DNA from: Poriferisodalis sp965221945 | GTDB taxonomy: Bacteria; Actinomycetota; Acidimicrobiia; Acidimicrobiales; Poriferisodalaceae | DNA length: 64,000 nt | Direction: 5' to 3' | Assembly (NCBI RefSeq): GCF_965221945.1 | Contig: NZ_OZ244925.1 | Coordinates: 372,001 to 436,000, forward strand | In this document: one piece after another, positions 33,791 through 42,932 of the stretch | How the letters are laid out: every line of letters begins with the position of its first letter | Position numbering within the stretch: position 1 is the stretch's first letter | Translations under genes and position numbers: made by a program | Notes under the pieces: generated by a model | What the model was told of the DNA's origin: nothing | Databases searched by the model: none | Seen by the model: the letters and a program-made list of their open reading frames with translations, nothing else

Positions 33791-34432
33791 TTACCAGCCT
33801 CGGTCGATCCACTCCTGCAGATGCGGTGACTCGTTGCCGATCGTGGTGTCGAGGCCGTGACCGGGCAGCACCATCGTGTCGCCCCCGAACGCCGAGAACA
33901 TCCGGTCCTCGATGCTGCGGATGATCTGATCGAAGTCGCCGCCGAATCCCGTTGCGCCGGGTCCGCCCGGGAAGAGCGTGTCGCCGGTGAACAGCAGCGG
34001 CGTGCCCACGATGTGGAAGCTCATGGAGCCAGCGGTGTGACCGGGGTTGTGGATGGTGCGGATCCGCAGGCGACCCACCTCAATGACCGAGTCGTCTTCG
34101 AGAATGAAGTCGTAACTCGGCAGCATCGACGAGTCCTCTGCGGTGATGCCCACCTCGATGCCCGCGTCGCGAATGGCCGGGACCGCCTGTATGTGGTCCC
34201 AATGACCGTGCGTCTCGACAACCTTGGTCACGCCGAGCGCCTGGCACACCTCGAGCAGACGCTCGTGCTCGTTCGCGGCGTCGATGAGCATCGCCTCGCC
34301 GGTTTCGGTACAGCGGATGGTGAAGACGTTGTTGTCGAAGTCGTCGGGGAAGCCACTGGGCAAGTCACCTTCGATGGGGCGCACGACGTGCTTGTGGACT
34401 TCGATGCCGGTGCCGGACCAGTGCAATGCCAT
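33791..34432 (-). CDS. Metallo-beta-lactamase-fold hydrolase
   Basis: A 213-aa MBL protein of glyoxalase II-like type. The metal motif is THGHWDH, followed by HNPGHTAGSMSF, FTGDTLFPGGPG and VLPGHGLDTTIG. It probably hydrolyses a thioester or related bond, with two metal ions. No mycothiol or glutathione gene is adjacent to define the substrate. Confidence 0.88.
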   Translation of the reverse strand: MALHWSGTGIEVHKHVVRPIEGDLPSGFPDDFDNNVFTIRCTETGEAMLIDAANEHERLLEVCQALGVTKVVETHGHWDHIQAVPAIRDAGIEVGITAEDSSMLPSYDFILEDDSVIEVGRLRIRTIHNPGHTAGSMSFHIVGTPLLFTGDTLFPGGPGATGFGGDFDQIIRSIEDRMFSAFGGDTMVLPGHGLDTTIGNESPHLQEWIDRGW

Positions 34433-34503
34433 GACCGCATCCTAGGAGCGCGGCAGGCGTGCGTCCCTCGCCCGCCAGCGATGGGGCATCGTCAGGGCGT
34501 TGC

Positions 34504-36264
34504 TCAGGCTGCGTCCACACGCGCGGCGACCCGGTGCCAGCCTTCGGCACCATCGGGCCGGACGTCCTTCGGACCCTCGGGCTGCGTCATGCCGGTGCCG
34601 TCGATGGCCCGCACCTGCAGCGAGTGCGTGCCTGCGGTGGGCGTCCAGGCCAGGTGCCACTGCACCCAGCTCTCGTCACCCAGCGCCTCGCCCAGCTCGC
34701 ATTGCTGCCACGGGCCGTCGTCGATGCGCACCTCGACAGCGCTGATGCCTCGAGTCGGCGCCCAGGCGATGCCTGCAATGGCGGTTGGGGTTCCGGCGAC
34801 GGGCCGGTCGCCGTTGCCGGGCACGTCGATGCGGCTCTGCGTCTTCATGGGCCCCCGCTTGGACCATCCCCGCGGCACCCAGTAGCCGTCGAAGCCATCC
34901 CAGGTGGTGAGGTGAATCTCCTCGATCCACTTCACCGCTGACACGTAGCCGTAGAGCCCCGCCACCACCAGGCGGGCGGGGAAGCCGTGGGAGGTGGGCA
35001 ATGGCTCGCCGTTCATGCCGACGGCCAGCACTGCGTTGCGGCCGTCGCGCAGGATCCCTGTCGGGAATCCAGCGGTCCAGTCGTCCACCGAGCGACCGAC
35101 GACCTGGTCGGCACCGTCTTGCACCCCTGCCCGGTCAAGCAGGTCCACCAGCGGCACACCGGTCCAGATGGCGTTGCCGACGAGACGGCCGCCGACACGA
35201 TTCGACACGCACGACAGCGTGATGACGTGTTCTTGCAGGTCCATCGCCAAGATCTCGTCAAAGGTCAGCTCGTAGGGGTTATCGACCATTCCGGTGAAAC
35301 GGAGCTTCCAGTTGGCCGGGTCGACCTGCGGCACCGTCAGCGCCGTGTCGATCCGGTAGAAGTCGTCGTTGGGCGTCAGGTAGCGGGAGATGCCGGCGAC
35401 CTCGTCGAGCGTGTCCAGCGCGGCCACCTCGGCGGCTGCCGCTCGGCGGGCCGCAGTCGTAGCGGTTGTCTCTGCTGCGGTTGCGGCGCCTGCGGCGGCA
35501 GCGGTGGTGGGGGGCGCGGACGGATTCAGGTTGATGTTGGCCCGGGCGGTCTCTGCCGCTGAGGGGCCGCGTACGCCCCGTCCCAGCGCCACAAGGCCCA
35601 CAGCCGCCACGCCGGCGCCGCCGACGCCGAGCAGGAACGCCCGTCGGCTGGCATCGGGAGCCGGATCCGGAGCTTCCCCAGCGGCAGATTCGAGGGGCGG
35701 TTGATCGTCGCTGTGTGGGGGACTGTGGGCTGGGGCAAGTCGCAAGAGCATTCTCAGCGTGAGGTAGCCGAGCGCTGCTGCGATCACGGCAACGATCCAC
35801 GAGCCGACGAACGGGCTCATCGGGTTGCGGGCTGCAGTCCATCCGCCGATGACGGCGAACGCAGCGAAGCCTGCGAACGGCACCCAGCGTCGGCGCGACG
35901 CCATCGCGCAGGCACCCAGCAGGCCGCCGATGAACAGCGAGACTCCGACGATGCCGATCGCCAGCACCGCCTTGTCCTTCTCGCCGAACAACTCGATGCT
36001 CAGCTTCACGGCCCAGTCAGGCGAGTAGTCCACTAACGCCTCGCCGACGGCGACCACCAGCGACGGGATCGTGTCGACCAGCCCGTCGATCAGCTCCCCG
36101 AACGCCAGCGCCACGGCAGCACCCGCAATGCCGGCCAGCAAGCCGGCACCAGCACCGGGCCGCCCGACAAGCCGGCGTACCGCGCCGCCATTCGACGCGG
36201 CCGATGCGGCCGTGCCCGTTTCAGGCGTGTCCGCGTCTGGGGTCTGGCTGGACCCGTCACTCAT
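34504..36264 (-). CDS. Membrane-bound sulfite-oxidase-family molybdopterin oxidoreductase
   Basis: A 586-aa protein. The N-terminal ~190 residues hold about four membrane helices. A Tat-like SRRAFLLGVGGAGVAAVG follows at about 208-225, then an Ala/Thr-rich linker. The sulfite oxidase fold starts near 290: FYRIDTALTVPQVDPANWKL, the Moco cysteine in VITLSCVSNRVGG, GFPARLVVAGLYGYVSAVKW, and a C-terminal Ig-like domain (GIAWAPTRGISAVEVRIDDG). This layout (helices, then a second translocation-like segment) is seen in actinobacterial homologues. It probably works outside the membrane on sulfite or another S/N oxide. No cytochrome subunit is adjacent. Confidence 0.85.
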   Translation of the reverse strand: MSDGSSQTPDADTPETGTAASAASNGGAVRRLVGRPGAGAGLLAGIAGAAVALAFGELIDGLVDTIPSLVVAVGEALVDYSPDWAVKLSIELFGEKDKAVLAIGIVGVSLFIGGLLGACAMASRRRWVPFAGFAAFAVIGGWTAARNPMSPFVGSWIVAVIAAALGYLTLRMLLRLAPAHSPPHSDDQPPLESAAGEAPDPAPDASRRAFLLGVGGAGVAAVGLVALGRGVRGPSAAETARANINLNPSAPPTTAAAAGAATAAETTATTAARRAAAAEVAALDTLDEVAGISRYLTPNDDFYRIDTALTVPQVDPANWKLRFTGMVDNPYELTFDEILAMDLQEHVITLSCVSNRVGGRLVGNAIWTGVPLVDLLDRAGVQDGADQVVGRSVDDWTAGFPTGILRDGRNAVLAVGMNGEPLPTSHGFPARLVVAGLYGYVSAVKWIEEIHLTTWDGFDGYWVPRGWSKRGPMKTQSRIDVPGNGDRPVAGTPTAIAGIAWAPTRGISAVEVRIDDGPWQQCELGEALGDESWVQWHLAWTPTAGTHSLQVRAIDGTGMTQPEGPKDVRPDGAEGWHRVAARVDAA

Positions 36265-36534
36265 TGCTGTACCGCCTTGCTGGCCGCATTGCCCGAACTG
36301 TGAGGAATCCGGCTCCGTTGTTGAGTCATGTTCGCTTTCGGATCAGCCTTGCGATCCGCCTCGCTCGTATGCGGGAAGCTCGTCACGAAAGCTAACGCCC
36401 GGCTCGCACCGCAGGTTCCACGCCGCCTGCGTGAGTCTCACTGAGCCGTTCCTGTGTCTGGGTGATAGAACTTCGCCTGACTATTGCACCGGTGATTAAA
36501 TTGCACTGGCTGCACCCGGCCCGGAGGCGCGTCC

Positions 36535-37647
36535 GTGAACTTCGCATTCACCGAGGAGCAGGAAGAGCTCCGCAACTTTGTCCGCTCGTTCCTTGAGGAG
36601 AAGTCCCCGGAGACCGCCGTACGCGAGCTGATGGAGACCGACGACGGCTATGACACTGCCGTCTGGTCGCAGATGGCCGAACAGCTCGGCTTGCAGGCGC
36701 TGATCATCCCCGAGGAATACGGCGGGCAGGGTGCCAGCTACGTGGAGCTGGGCATCGTGCTGGAAGAGATGGGCCGCAGCCTGCTGTGCTCGCCCTATTT
36801 CTCCACGGTGGTGCTGGCCGGCAACGCCATCCTGCACTCCGGCAACGAGAAGGCCAAAGAAGAGCTGCTCGCGGGAATTGCCTCCGGCGAGATCATCGCC
36901 ACGCTGGCCCTGGCAGAGGCCAGTGGTCGCTGGGATGCCGAGGGCATCGAGGTAGAGGCCACCGACACGGGCGACTCGGCGACCATCACTGGCGAGAAGA
37001 TGTTTGTGACCGACGGCGGCACAGCGAACTTGTTCATCGTGGCGGCCCGTTGCAACGGCGGCATTCACCTGTTCACCGTCGCGGGCAATGCGGCTGGCCT
37101 CAGCCGGGAGAATCTCGCCACGATGGACCAGACCCGCAAGCAGGCCCGGATCTCATTCAACAACACGCCTGGGAAGCACCTGTGCGACACCGACAACTTC
37201 GCCTACATCGACAGAGTGCTCGACCTCGCTGCTGTGGCCCTCGCGAACGAGCAGGTGGGCGGTGCGCAATTCGTGCTCGACATGGCGGTGCAGTACGCGA
37301 AGGACCGCGTGCAGTTCGGTCGTCCGATCGGTTCGTTCCAGGCCATCAAGCACAAGTGCGCCGACATGCTGCTCGAGGTCGAGTCGGCCAAGTCGGCTGC
37401 GTACTACGCCGCGTGGTGCGCCGCAGAGATGAACGACGAGCTGCCATCGGTGGCATCGCTGGCCAAGGCGTACTGCTCGGAGGCCTACTTCCACTGCGCC
37501 GCGGAGAACATCCAGATCCACGGCGGCATCGGCTTCACCTGGGAGCACCCTGCGCACCTCTACTTCAAGCGTGCGAAGAGCTCCGAGCTGATCTTCGGCG
37601 ATCCCGCGTACCATCGGGAGCAGCTGGCGCAGCGCATCGGTCTGTAG
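36535..37647 (+). CDS. Acyl-CoA dehydrogenase (FadE type)
   Basis: A 370-aa acyl-CoA dehydrogenase. It begins MNFAFTEEQEELRNFVRSFLEE, has FAD/acyl motifs around AKDRVQFGRPIGSFQAIKHK and ends with IHGGIGFTWEHPAHLYFKR. It resembles the smaller subunits of actinobacterial FadE pairs (steroid or fatty acid degradation), although no partner gene is next to it. GTG at 36535 has GGAGG eight bases upstream. The 270-bp gap before it holds TTGCAC twice (spaced 17 bp) and no gene. Confidence 0.88.
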   Translation: MNFAFTEEQEELRNFVRSFLEEKSPETAVRELMETDDGYDTAVWSQMAEQLGLQALIIPEEYGGQGASYVELGIVLEEMGRSLLCSPYFSTVVLAGNAILHSGNEKAKEELLAGIASGEIIATLALAEASGRWDAEGIEVEATDTGDSATITGEKMFVTDGGTANLFIVAARCNGGIHLFTVAGNAAGLSRENLATMDQTRKQARISFNNTPGKHLCDTDNFAYIDRVLDLAAVALANEQVGGAQFVLDMAVQYAKDRVQFGRPIGSFQAIKHKCADMLLEVESAKSAAYYAAWCAAEMNDELPSVASLAKAYCSEAYFHCAAENIQIHGGIGFTWEHPAHLYFKRAKSSELIFGDPAYHREQLAQRIGL

Positions 37648-37714
37648 ACCCGACAACACAGAACGCAACGCGGCCGGTGCGCCGCATGACACGTTTGAGG
37701 CCGAGGAGGCATCG

Positions 37715-38170
37715 GTGATCGTCACGGTCATCGTCATCTCATTGGTGATCGGCTTCGTCGTCGCCGCGGGCGTGGTCGGCACGCAGGCGCAGCGGCTTGG
37801 CCGCCAGCGCCGCGAACCGGTGTGGCGTCTCGCCGAGGCAGCGGAGTTCGTCTCCGATCTGCTGCCGTTCGACATCGCTGCCTCACTGGACGCTGACGAG
37901 CTTGAAGCGCTGCTTCGGCAGCATCTCAATCAGCTGCAGTTCGGTTCCGCTGAGTCGGCTGGCGTCGCGGCAGGCGACACCGACGGGACTGCCAGTGACG
38001 CGAGCACGACGATCACCGAGGATCGTTCGTCTGCGGCCGACCTGTACCGCTCCGTCCGTCGCGATGGCCTCGAAGTGACGCTCGAACAGGTCTACGCCGT
38101 CGTGGACGCGCACCTGGAATACCTGCGCCGGATCGGCGCCCTCGCCGCCGTCTCCCCCAACGGCAGGTGA
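37715..38170 (+). CDS. Membrane-anchored hypothetical protein
   Basis: A 151-aa unrecognised protein. Residues 2-24 form one hydrophobic helix (IVTVIVISLVIGFVVAAGVV); the rest is cytoplasmic, acidic, with two helical parts (AADELEALL-like region at 55-70, and LEVTLEQVYAVVDAHLEYLRRIGAL at 118-142) joined by a disordered Ser/Thr/Asp linker. GTG 37715 follows GAGGAGGCATCG. It is in the same direction as the acyl-CoA dehydrogenase, without obvious functional link. Confidence 0.65.
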   Translation: MIVTVIVISLVIGFVVAAGVVGTQAQRLGRQRREPVWRLAEAAEFVSDLLPFDIAASLDADELEALLRQHLNQLQFGSAESAGVAAGDTDGTASDASTTITEDRSSAADLYRSVRRDGLEVTLEQVYAVVDAHLEYLRRIGALAAVSPNGR

Positions 38171-38254
38171 GCCTTGGGCCGAATCTCTCCCGTTCGGGCC
38201 ATGTTGGCCACGGCTCGCGTGAGGGGAGCGTCCGCTGGACGGCAGAATGTGAAC

Positions 38255-38476
38255 ATGGACATCCCGAGGGAGCTCGCCGGCTGTCGATTCGTCGGCGACA
38301 AGCGCAACCAGATCGTCTACGACATGGAAGTGGCGTCCGACGATCCCGCCGTTGACGAACAGCTGGCTGCGGCCGTCGCCGACATCGTGACGGCGCAGTC
38401 CTACGCCACTTTCGGACCCGACGAGCTGCCTGAAGCGCGCAACCGCGGCTATCGCCTTTCGCGGCTCTGTGGCTAG
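38255..38476 (+). CDS. Small hypothetical protein
   Basis: A 73-aa protein, not recognised. It is soluble, with a short N-terminal beta segment (CRFVGDKRNQIVYDMEV) and an acidic helix (DPAVDEQLAAAVADIVTAQ). It lies two bases before the alpha/beta hydrolase start and probably shares its mRNA. ATG 38255 is chosen; longer upstream starts would read through an apparent intergenic segment. Confidence 0.55.
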   Translation: MDIPRELAGCRFVGDKRNQIVYDMEVASDDPAVDEQLAAAVADIVTAQSYATFGPDELPEARNRGYRLSRLCG

Positions 38477-38478
38477 TA

Positions 38479-39303
38479 GTGGCCGATGCTCCCCCCTACA
38501 GCGCTGCCGTCGCGCCGCCCCGGTCGAAACGCAGCGCGGTGAGCACCACCGTCACCGAGATCACCATCGAGGGCAGCCCGCATCTTGCGGCGTTGATGGT
38601 TCGGCCGACACGCTCGACGGGAAGCGGACCGGCGGTGGTGCTGTGTCATGGATTCCCCTCCAAGCAGCGACCTGGTATTCCGAATCGCACGTACCGGCTC
38701 TTCGCGGAGCGCATTGCCGAAGCGCAGGGCTGGACGGTGCTCGCGGTCAGCATGCGGGGCTGCGGCGAGTCCGACGGTGACTTTTCCCTGCTCGGATGGA
38801 TCGACGATGTCGGGCGCTCGATCGAGCACGTCTTGGAAGACGGCTGCCGCGGTGTGTGGCTCGTGGGCTCCACGACCGGGGGCTCGGTGGCCATCCTTGC
38901 TGCTGCACGCGACCCCCGGGTGCGCGGCGTGGCAGCCATGGCGCCGAGGGCCGACTTCGACGACTGGGCAGGCGACCCCAAGGCTTTCCTGGCGCACTGC
39001 CGCAATGTCGGTGTCATCAGGTCCGAGGACTTCCCGCGCTCGCCAAGCACGTGGAACCGTGAGTTGAAGCAGAACAGGGCGGTGGACGCAGTGCAGCGAC
39101 TCACCGACCGGCCGCTGCTGATCCTGCACGGCATCAATGACCGGCAGGTGCCCTACGAAGATGCCCGCCACCTCGCCTCGCTACACCCCAGTGCTGAGCT
39201 GCGCCTCATCGCGGGGGCAGATCACCGCATCCGCCACGACCCCCGAGCCGTCGCCATCCTGCTGGGCTGGCTGGAACACCAGGCCGCTGCCCGGTACGCC
39301 TAA
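38479..39303 (+). CDS. Alpha/beta hydrolase with Thr in the nucleophile position
   Basis: A 274-aa alpha/beta hydrolase. VVLCHGFPSKQRPG (oxyanion loop), MRGCGESDGDFS, LLILHGINDRQVPYEDA (acid Asp) and GADHRIRHD (His) all fit. The nucleophile elbow reads V-G-S-T-T-G-G-S, so the expected Gly-x-Ser-x-Gly serine is replaced by Thr. Activity may be altered or the enzyme may use Thr. GTG 38479 lies two bases after the previous gene. Confidence 0.8.
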   Translation: MADAPPYSAAVAPPRSKRSAVSTTVTEITIEGSPHLAALMVRPTRSTGSGPAVVLCHGFPSKQRPGIPNRTYRLFAERIAEAQGWTVLAVSMRGCGESDGDFSLLGWIDDVGRSIEHVLEDGCRGVWLVGSTTGGSVAILAAARDPRVRGVAAMAPRADFDDWAGDPKAFLAHCRNVGVIRSEDFPRSPSTWNRELKQNRAVDAVQRLTDRPLLILHGINDRQVPYEDARHLASLHPSAELRLIAGADHRIRHDPRAVAILLGWLEHQAAARYA

Positions 39304-39344
39304 AGCTCTGCCGGGTCGGGCGGCGTGTGTCCTAGGGTGAGGTC

Positions 39345-39638
39345 ATGGCAGCGGGCATGATGGCAGCGACACAGCTTGTCGTCGAGGCATGGGCGGTACT
39401 CGTCGCCGCCGCGGGCATCGTCGCCAGCGTGCTCGGCACCGGCTTGGGCATCACCTTCCACCTCAGCGGACGCATCGACCACCAGTCGGACCGCATCGAC
39501 CACCAGTCCGACCGCATCGACCACCAGTCCGACCGCATCGACGGCGTGACCGCCGAGGTCGCCTTGGTGCGTGAGCGCGTAGCACGCCTGGAAGGCAGCT
39601 CCGGCACGCCCGATCCGGGTCCGTTGCAGCTCGCCTGA
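39345..39638 (+). CDS. Membrane-anchored coiled-coil protein with heptad DNA repeat
   Basis: A 97-aa protein. Residues about 10-40 form a membrane helix (VEAWAVLVAAAGIVASVLG). From residue 43 the heptad RIDHQSD is repeated three times, then RIDGVTAEVALVRERVARLEG continues as a coiled coil. The repeat is encoded by 21-bp tandem units at 39471-39533, almost identical at DNA level. TAGGGT lies six bases upstream of ATG 39345. It may be an oligomerising membrane tether; function unknown. Confidence 0.7.
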   Translation: MAAGMMAATQLVVEAWAVLVAAAGIVASVLGTGLGITFHLSGRIDHQSDRIDHQSDRIDHQSDRIDGVTAEVALVRERVARLEGSSGTPDPGPLQLA

Positions 39639-39689
39639 GCAAGCCCCTCTCGACGCTGCCCGCAGTGAGCGATCAGCACTTCGAGGGCT

Positions 39690-40166
39690 TCATGTGCGGC
39701 GGGCCATCATCATGTTCGCCACCGCGCGCACCACCGTGGTGCCGTCCTGGTTGACGAGTTCGTGGGTCATCTTGATGATGCCGCGGTCGGGCTTGGAGCG
39801 GCTCGGGCGAACCTCCAGAATCTCGACCACGAGGGTGAGAGGGTCGCCTGGATACACCGGTGCCAGCCAACGCAGCTCGTCGAGCCCAGGCGAACCCATG
39901 CTCGATGGCCCCAACAGGTATTCACCCAGCATCCTCATCATGATCGAGCCGGTATGCCATCCCGACGCGATGATCCGGCCATAGACGGTGTTTCGAGCTG
40001 CCTCAGGATCGATGTGGAAGGGCTGCGGGTCGAACTTACGGCCGAATTCGATGATCTCGGCCTCGTCGATGGTCGTCGTCCCGAACGTGAATCGTTCACC
40101 GGCCTCGTAGTCGTCGAACCATCGCTGCGGGCAGGGGATGTCGCTGGGCATCGTGACAGTCTGCAC
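39690..40166 (-). CDS. MaoC-family dehydratase
   Basis: A 158-aa hot-dog-fold R-hydratase-like protein. RWFDDYEAGERFTFGTTTIDEAEIIEFGRKFDPQPFHID contains the catalytic Asp/His hydratase motif (D-x4-H), followed by IASGWHTGSIMMRM. It hydrates an enoyl-CoA. A later start at 40151 (MPSDIP) is possible. It lies next to aceE in the same direction, with no clear pathway connection. Confidence 0.87.
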   Translation of the reverse strand: MQTVTMPSDIPCPQRWFDDYEAGERFTFGTTTIDEAEIIEFGRKFDPQPFHIDPEAARNTVYGRIIASGWHTGSIMMRMLGEYLLGPSSMGSPGLDELRWLAPVYPGDPLTLVVEILEVRPSRSKPDRGIIKMTHELVNQDGTTVVRAVANMMMARRT

Positions 40167-40208
40167 GCGCCGCCCTCGCAGCGTCGGGAATCGTCGGCGC
40201 CGGCTAGC

Positions 40209-42911
40209 TCAGTGCGTTGCCGAGGACCAGGGGTCGGCGCTGTCGGTGGCCAGGCCGTAGCGCTTGATGGCCTCGGCTGCCGCAGTCGCGTCGATCTCGC
40301 CGAGCTCGGCAAGGCGCCACAGCACCGCCACTGTGATGTGCTCGGCGGTCACCTCGAAGTGCTCCCGCAGCCGGCTGCGGGTGTCGCTGCGACCGAAGCC
40401 GTCGGTTCCCAGCGAGGTGTAGTCGCGGCCGATCCAGCGAGACACCTGGTCGGGTACGGCCCGCATGAAATCGGTCACGGCCACCACCGGCCCGGTGCCG
40501 TCGGCCAGCTGCCGGGTCACGAACGGCACCTGCTGGGGATCGTCGGGATGCAGCGTGTTCCACCGCTCGCACGACAGCGCTTCCTCACGCAACGCCTTGT
40601 ATGAGGTGGCGCTCCACAGGTCCACGCCGACGTCGTGCTCGGCGGCCAGCAGGTTGGCCGCCGCTCGGGCAGCGCCTTGCGCCGAACCCGAGAACAGGAT
40701 GGTGCCGGCGTGCGAGCGACCTTCCGGAGCCGGGGCAAAGCGATACAGCCCAGCCAGCAGGTCCGATGTCGAGAGGTCGTCCGGCTCAGGAGGCTGGATG
40801 TAGTTCTCGTTGTAGATCGTCAGGTAGTAGAAGATGTCCTCGCCCACGCCGTACATGCGCCGGATCCCGTCGCGCACAATCGTCGCCAGCTCGTAGGCGA
40901 ACGCCGGATCGTAGGCCTGGCACGGCGGCACAACCGAGGCCAGCAGCGGCGAGTGGCCGTCTTGGTGCTGCAGGCCTTCGCCCATCAGCGTGGTGCGCCC
41001 GGCCGTGGCCCCCATGAGGAAACCGCGACCCCTCATGTCGGCCAGCGCCCAGATCATGTCGCCCACACGCTGGAAGCCGAACATCGAATAGAAGGTGTAG
41101 AAGGGCACCATCGCCACGCCGCGGACGGCATAGGAGGTGGCGGCGGCGGTGAAGCTGGCCAGCGCCCCGGCCTCGGTGATGCCCTCTTCGAGGATCTGGC
41201 CGTCGATGTGCTCGGTGTAGGACAGCAGCAGGTCGTGGTCGACGGGCTCGTACAGCTGGCCTTGGCTGGCGTAGATGCCGAGTTCGCGGAACAGCGAGTC
41301 CATGCCGAACGTGCGGGCCTCGTCGGGAATGATCGGCACCACACGGTCGCCGAAGCCCGGCTCTCGCGTCATCGCCCGCAGCATCCGGGTGAAGGCCATG
41401 GTGGTGGACACCGCAAACTTGCCCGAGCCGGCCGAGAACTCCTCGAACGGCTTCGAGCTCGGCATCGGCAGTGCCTTGCGGCACCAGTTGCCCATGCGTT
41501 TGGGTAACGGGCCGCCCAGAGCCTTCCGGCGGGCCACCAAGTACTCGTGCTCGGCGCTGCCGGGCTGGGGGCGGCAATAGGGCGGATCGTCAGGGTCGAA
41601 CTCGGCGTCGATCTCGTTGTGGAGCCGCAAGCGCTCCCGGATGGTCATGAGCTGGGTCCGGTTCAGCTTCTTGATCTGGTGGGTGGCATTGCGTGCTTCG
41701 AGGTCAGGTCCCAGCGACCAGCCCTTCACGGTCTTGGTCAAGATGACGGTTGGGCTGCCCTCGTGCTCCACGGCTGCCTGGTAGGCCGCGTACAGCTTCT
41801 TGTAGTCGTGACCGCCTCGGGGCAGGGTCTGCAGGTCCTCGTCGGAGAGGTGCTGGACCATCTCTCGCAACCGGGGATCGGGCCCGAAGAACCGCTCGCG
41901 GATGTAGGCCCCGCTTTCCACCGAGTAGCGCTGGTACTCGCCGTCGATGGTCTCGTTCATCTTGTTGAGCAGTGCGCCGTCACGGTCCCGGGCCAGCAGA
42001 TCGTCCCAGCGGCCTCCCCAGATCACCTTGATGACGTTCCACCCAGAGCCGCGGAAGTTGGCCTCGAGCTCCTGGATGATCTTCCCGTTGCCACGCACGG
42101 GCCCGTCGAGACGCTGCAGGTTGCAGTTCACGACGAAGATGAGGTTGTCGAGACGCTCCCGTGCGGCGAGGTGCAGCGCACCGAGGGTTTCGGGCTCGTC
42201 GGTCTCGCCGTCGCCCACGAAACACCACACCTTCGACTCGGCCGTGTTGTCGATGCGACGGTTGTGCAGGTAGCGGTTGAAGCGGGCGTGGTAGATCGCC
42301 ATGATCGGCCCGAGGCCCATCGACACCGTCGGGTACTCCCAGAAGTCGGGCATGAGACGCGGATGGGGGTACGACGACAGTCCGGTGCGGCCGATCTCGC
42401 GCCGGAAGTGCTCGAGGTCGGTGTCGTCGAGGCGGCCCTCGAGATAGGCCCGTGCGTAGATGCCAGGTGCGGCATGGCCCTGGATGTAGATGTGGTCGCC
42501 GGGCTCGCCGTCGTCCTTGCCTTGCCAGAAGTGGTTGAAGCCCACGTCATAGAGCGCCGCGGAGCTGGCAAACGTGGACAGGTGGCCGCCGATGCCGTCC
42601 GCCCAGGAGTTGGCGTGGGTGACCATTGCGACTGCGTTCCAGCGGATGAAGGCTCGCAGGCGCTTCTCGATTCCGTCGTCGCCGGGGAACCACGGCTCGT
42701 CCTCTGGGGCGATGGTGTTGATATACGGCGTCGACACAGTCGCAGGGAAGTCGACCTGAAGTTCGCGGGCCTTGGACATCAGGCGACGGATCAGGAATCG
42801 CGCCCGGTTCTTGCCCCGTTCCTCGACGACAGCTTTGAACGACTGCAGCCAGTCGTCGGTCTCGTCGGGATCGATGTCGGGGATCTGCTCATGCAACCCG
42901 TCAAAGAGCAT
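40209..42911 (-). CDS. aceE: Pyruvate dehydrogenase E1, homodimeric type
   Basis: A 900-aa thiamine-diphosphate enzyme that decarboxylates pyruvate and acetylates the E2 lipoyl group. The TPP motif is GDGETDEPETLGALHLAARERLDNLIFVVNCN-like near residue 230 (GDGE ... N-C-N), with DGHS and GxRLPD-like loops; length matches AceE of E. coli and mycobacteria. ATG 42911 is chosen because upstream codons overlap the divergent RNase H gene. Partners Lpd and E2 are at 45.4-48.3 kb. Confidence 0.95.
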   Translation of the reverse strand: MLFDGLHEQIPDIDPDETDDWLQSFKAVVEERGKNRARFLIRRLMSKARELQVDFPATVSTPYINTIAPEDEPWFPGDDGIEKRLRAFIRWNAVAMVTHANSWADGIGGHLSTFASSAALYDVGFNHFWQGKDDGEPGDHIYIQGHAAPGIYARAYLEGRLDDTDLEHFRREIGRTGLSSYPHPRLMPDFWEYPTVSMGLGPIMAIYHARFNRYLHNRRIDNTAESKVWCFVGDGETDEPETLGALHLAARERLDNLIFVVNCNLQRLDGPVRGNGKIIQELEANFRGSGWNVIKVIWGGRWDDLLARDRDGALLNKMNETIDGEYQRYSVESGAYIRERFFGPDPRLREMVQHLSDEDLQTLPRGGHDYKKLYAAYQAAVEHEGSPTVILTKTVKGWSLGPDLEARNATHQIKKLNRTQLMTIRERLRLHNEIDAEFDPDDPPYCRPQPGSAEHEYLVARRKALGGPLPKRMGNWCRKALPMPSSKPFEEFSAGSGKFAVSTTMAFTRMLRAMTREPGFGDRVVPIIPDEARTFGMDSLFRELGIYASQGQLYEPVDHDLLLSYTEHIDGQILEEGITEAGALASFTAAATSYAVRGVAMVPFYTFYSMFGFQRVGDMIWALADMRGRGFLMGATAGRTTLMGEGLQHQDGHSPLLASVVPPCQAYDPAFAYELATIVRDGIRRMYGVGEDIFYYLTIYNENYIQPPEPDDLSTSDLLAGLYRFAPAPEGRSHAGTILFSGSAQGAARAAANLLAAEHDVGVDLWSATSYKALREEALSCERWNTLHPDDPQQVPFVTRQLADGTGPVVAVTDFMRAVPDQVSRWIGRDYTSLGTDGFGRSDTRSRLREHFEVTAEHITVAVLWRLAELGEIDATAAAEAIKRYGLATDSADPWSSATH

Positions 42912-42932
42912 GGGTTCTAGTGTCGCACTTGG

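Noticed and set aside
36265..36534. Gene in the 270-bp gap before the acyl-CoA dehydrogenase
   Set aside because: Only short frames without a recognisable product are seen. The gap probably holds promoters for the divergent molybdoenzyme and the dehydrogenase.
41547..42920. 457-codon plus-strand frame opposite aceE
   Set aside because: It has no family motif and lies wholly antisense to a clear AceE. High GC gives long open antisense frames throughout this window.
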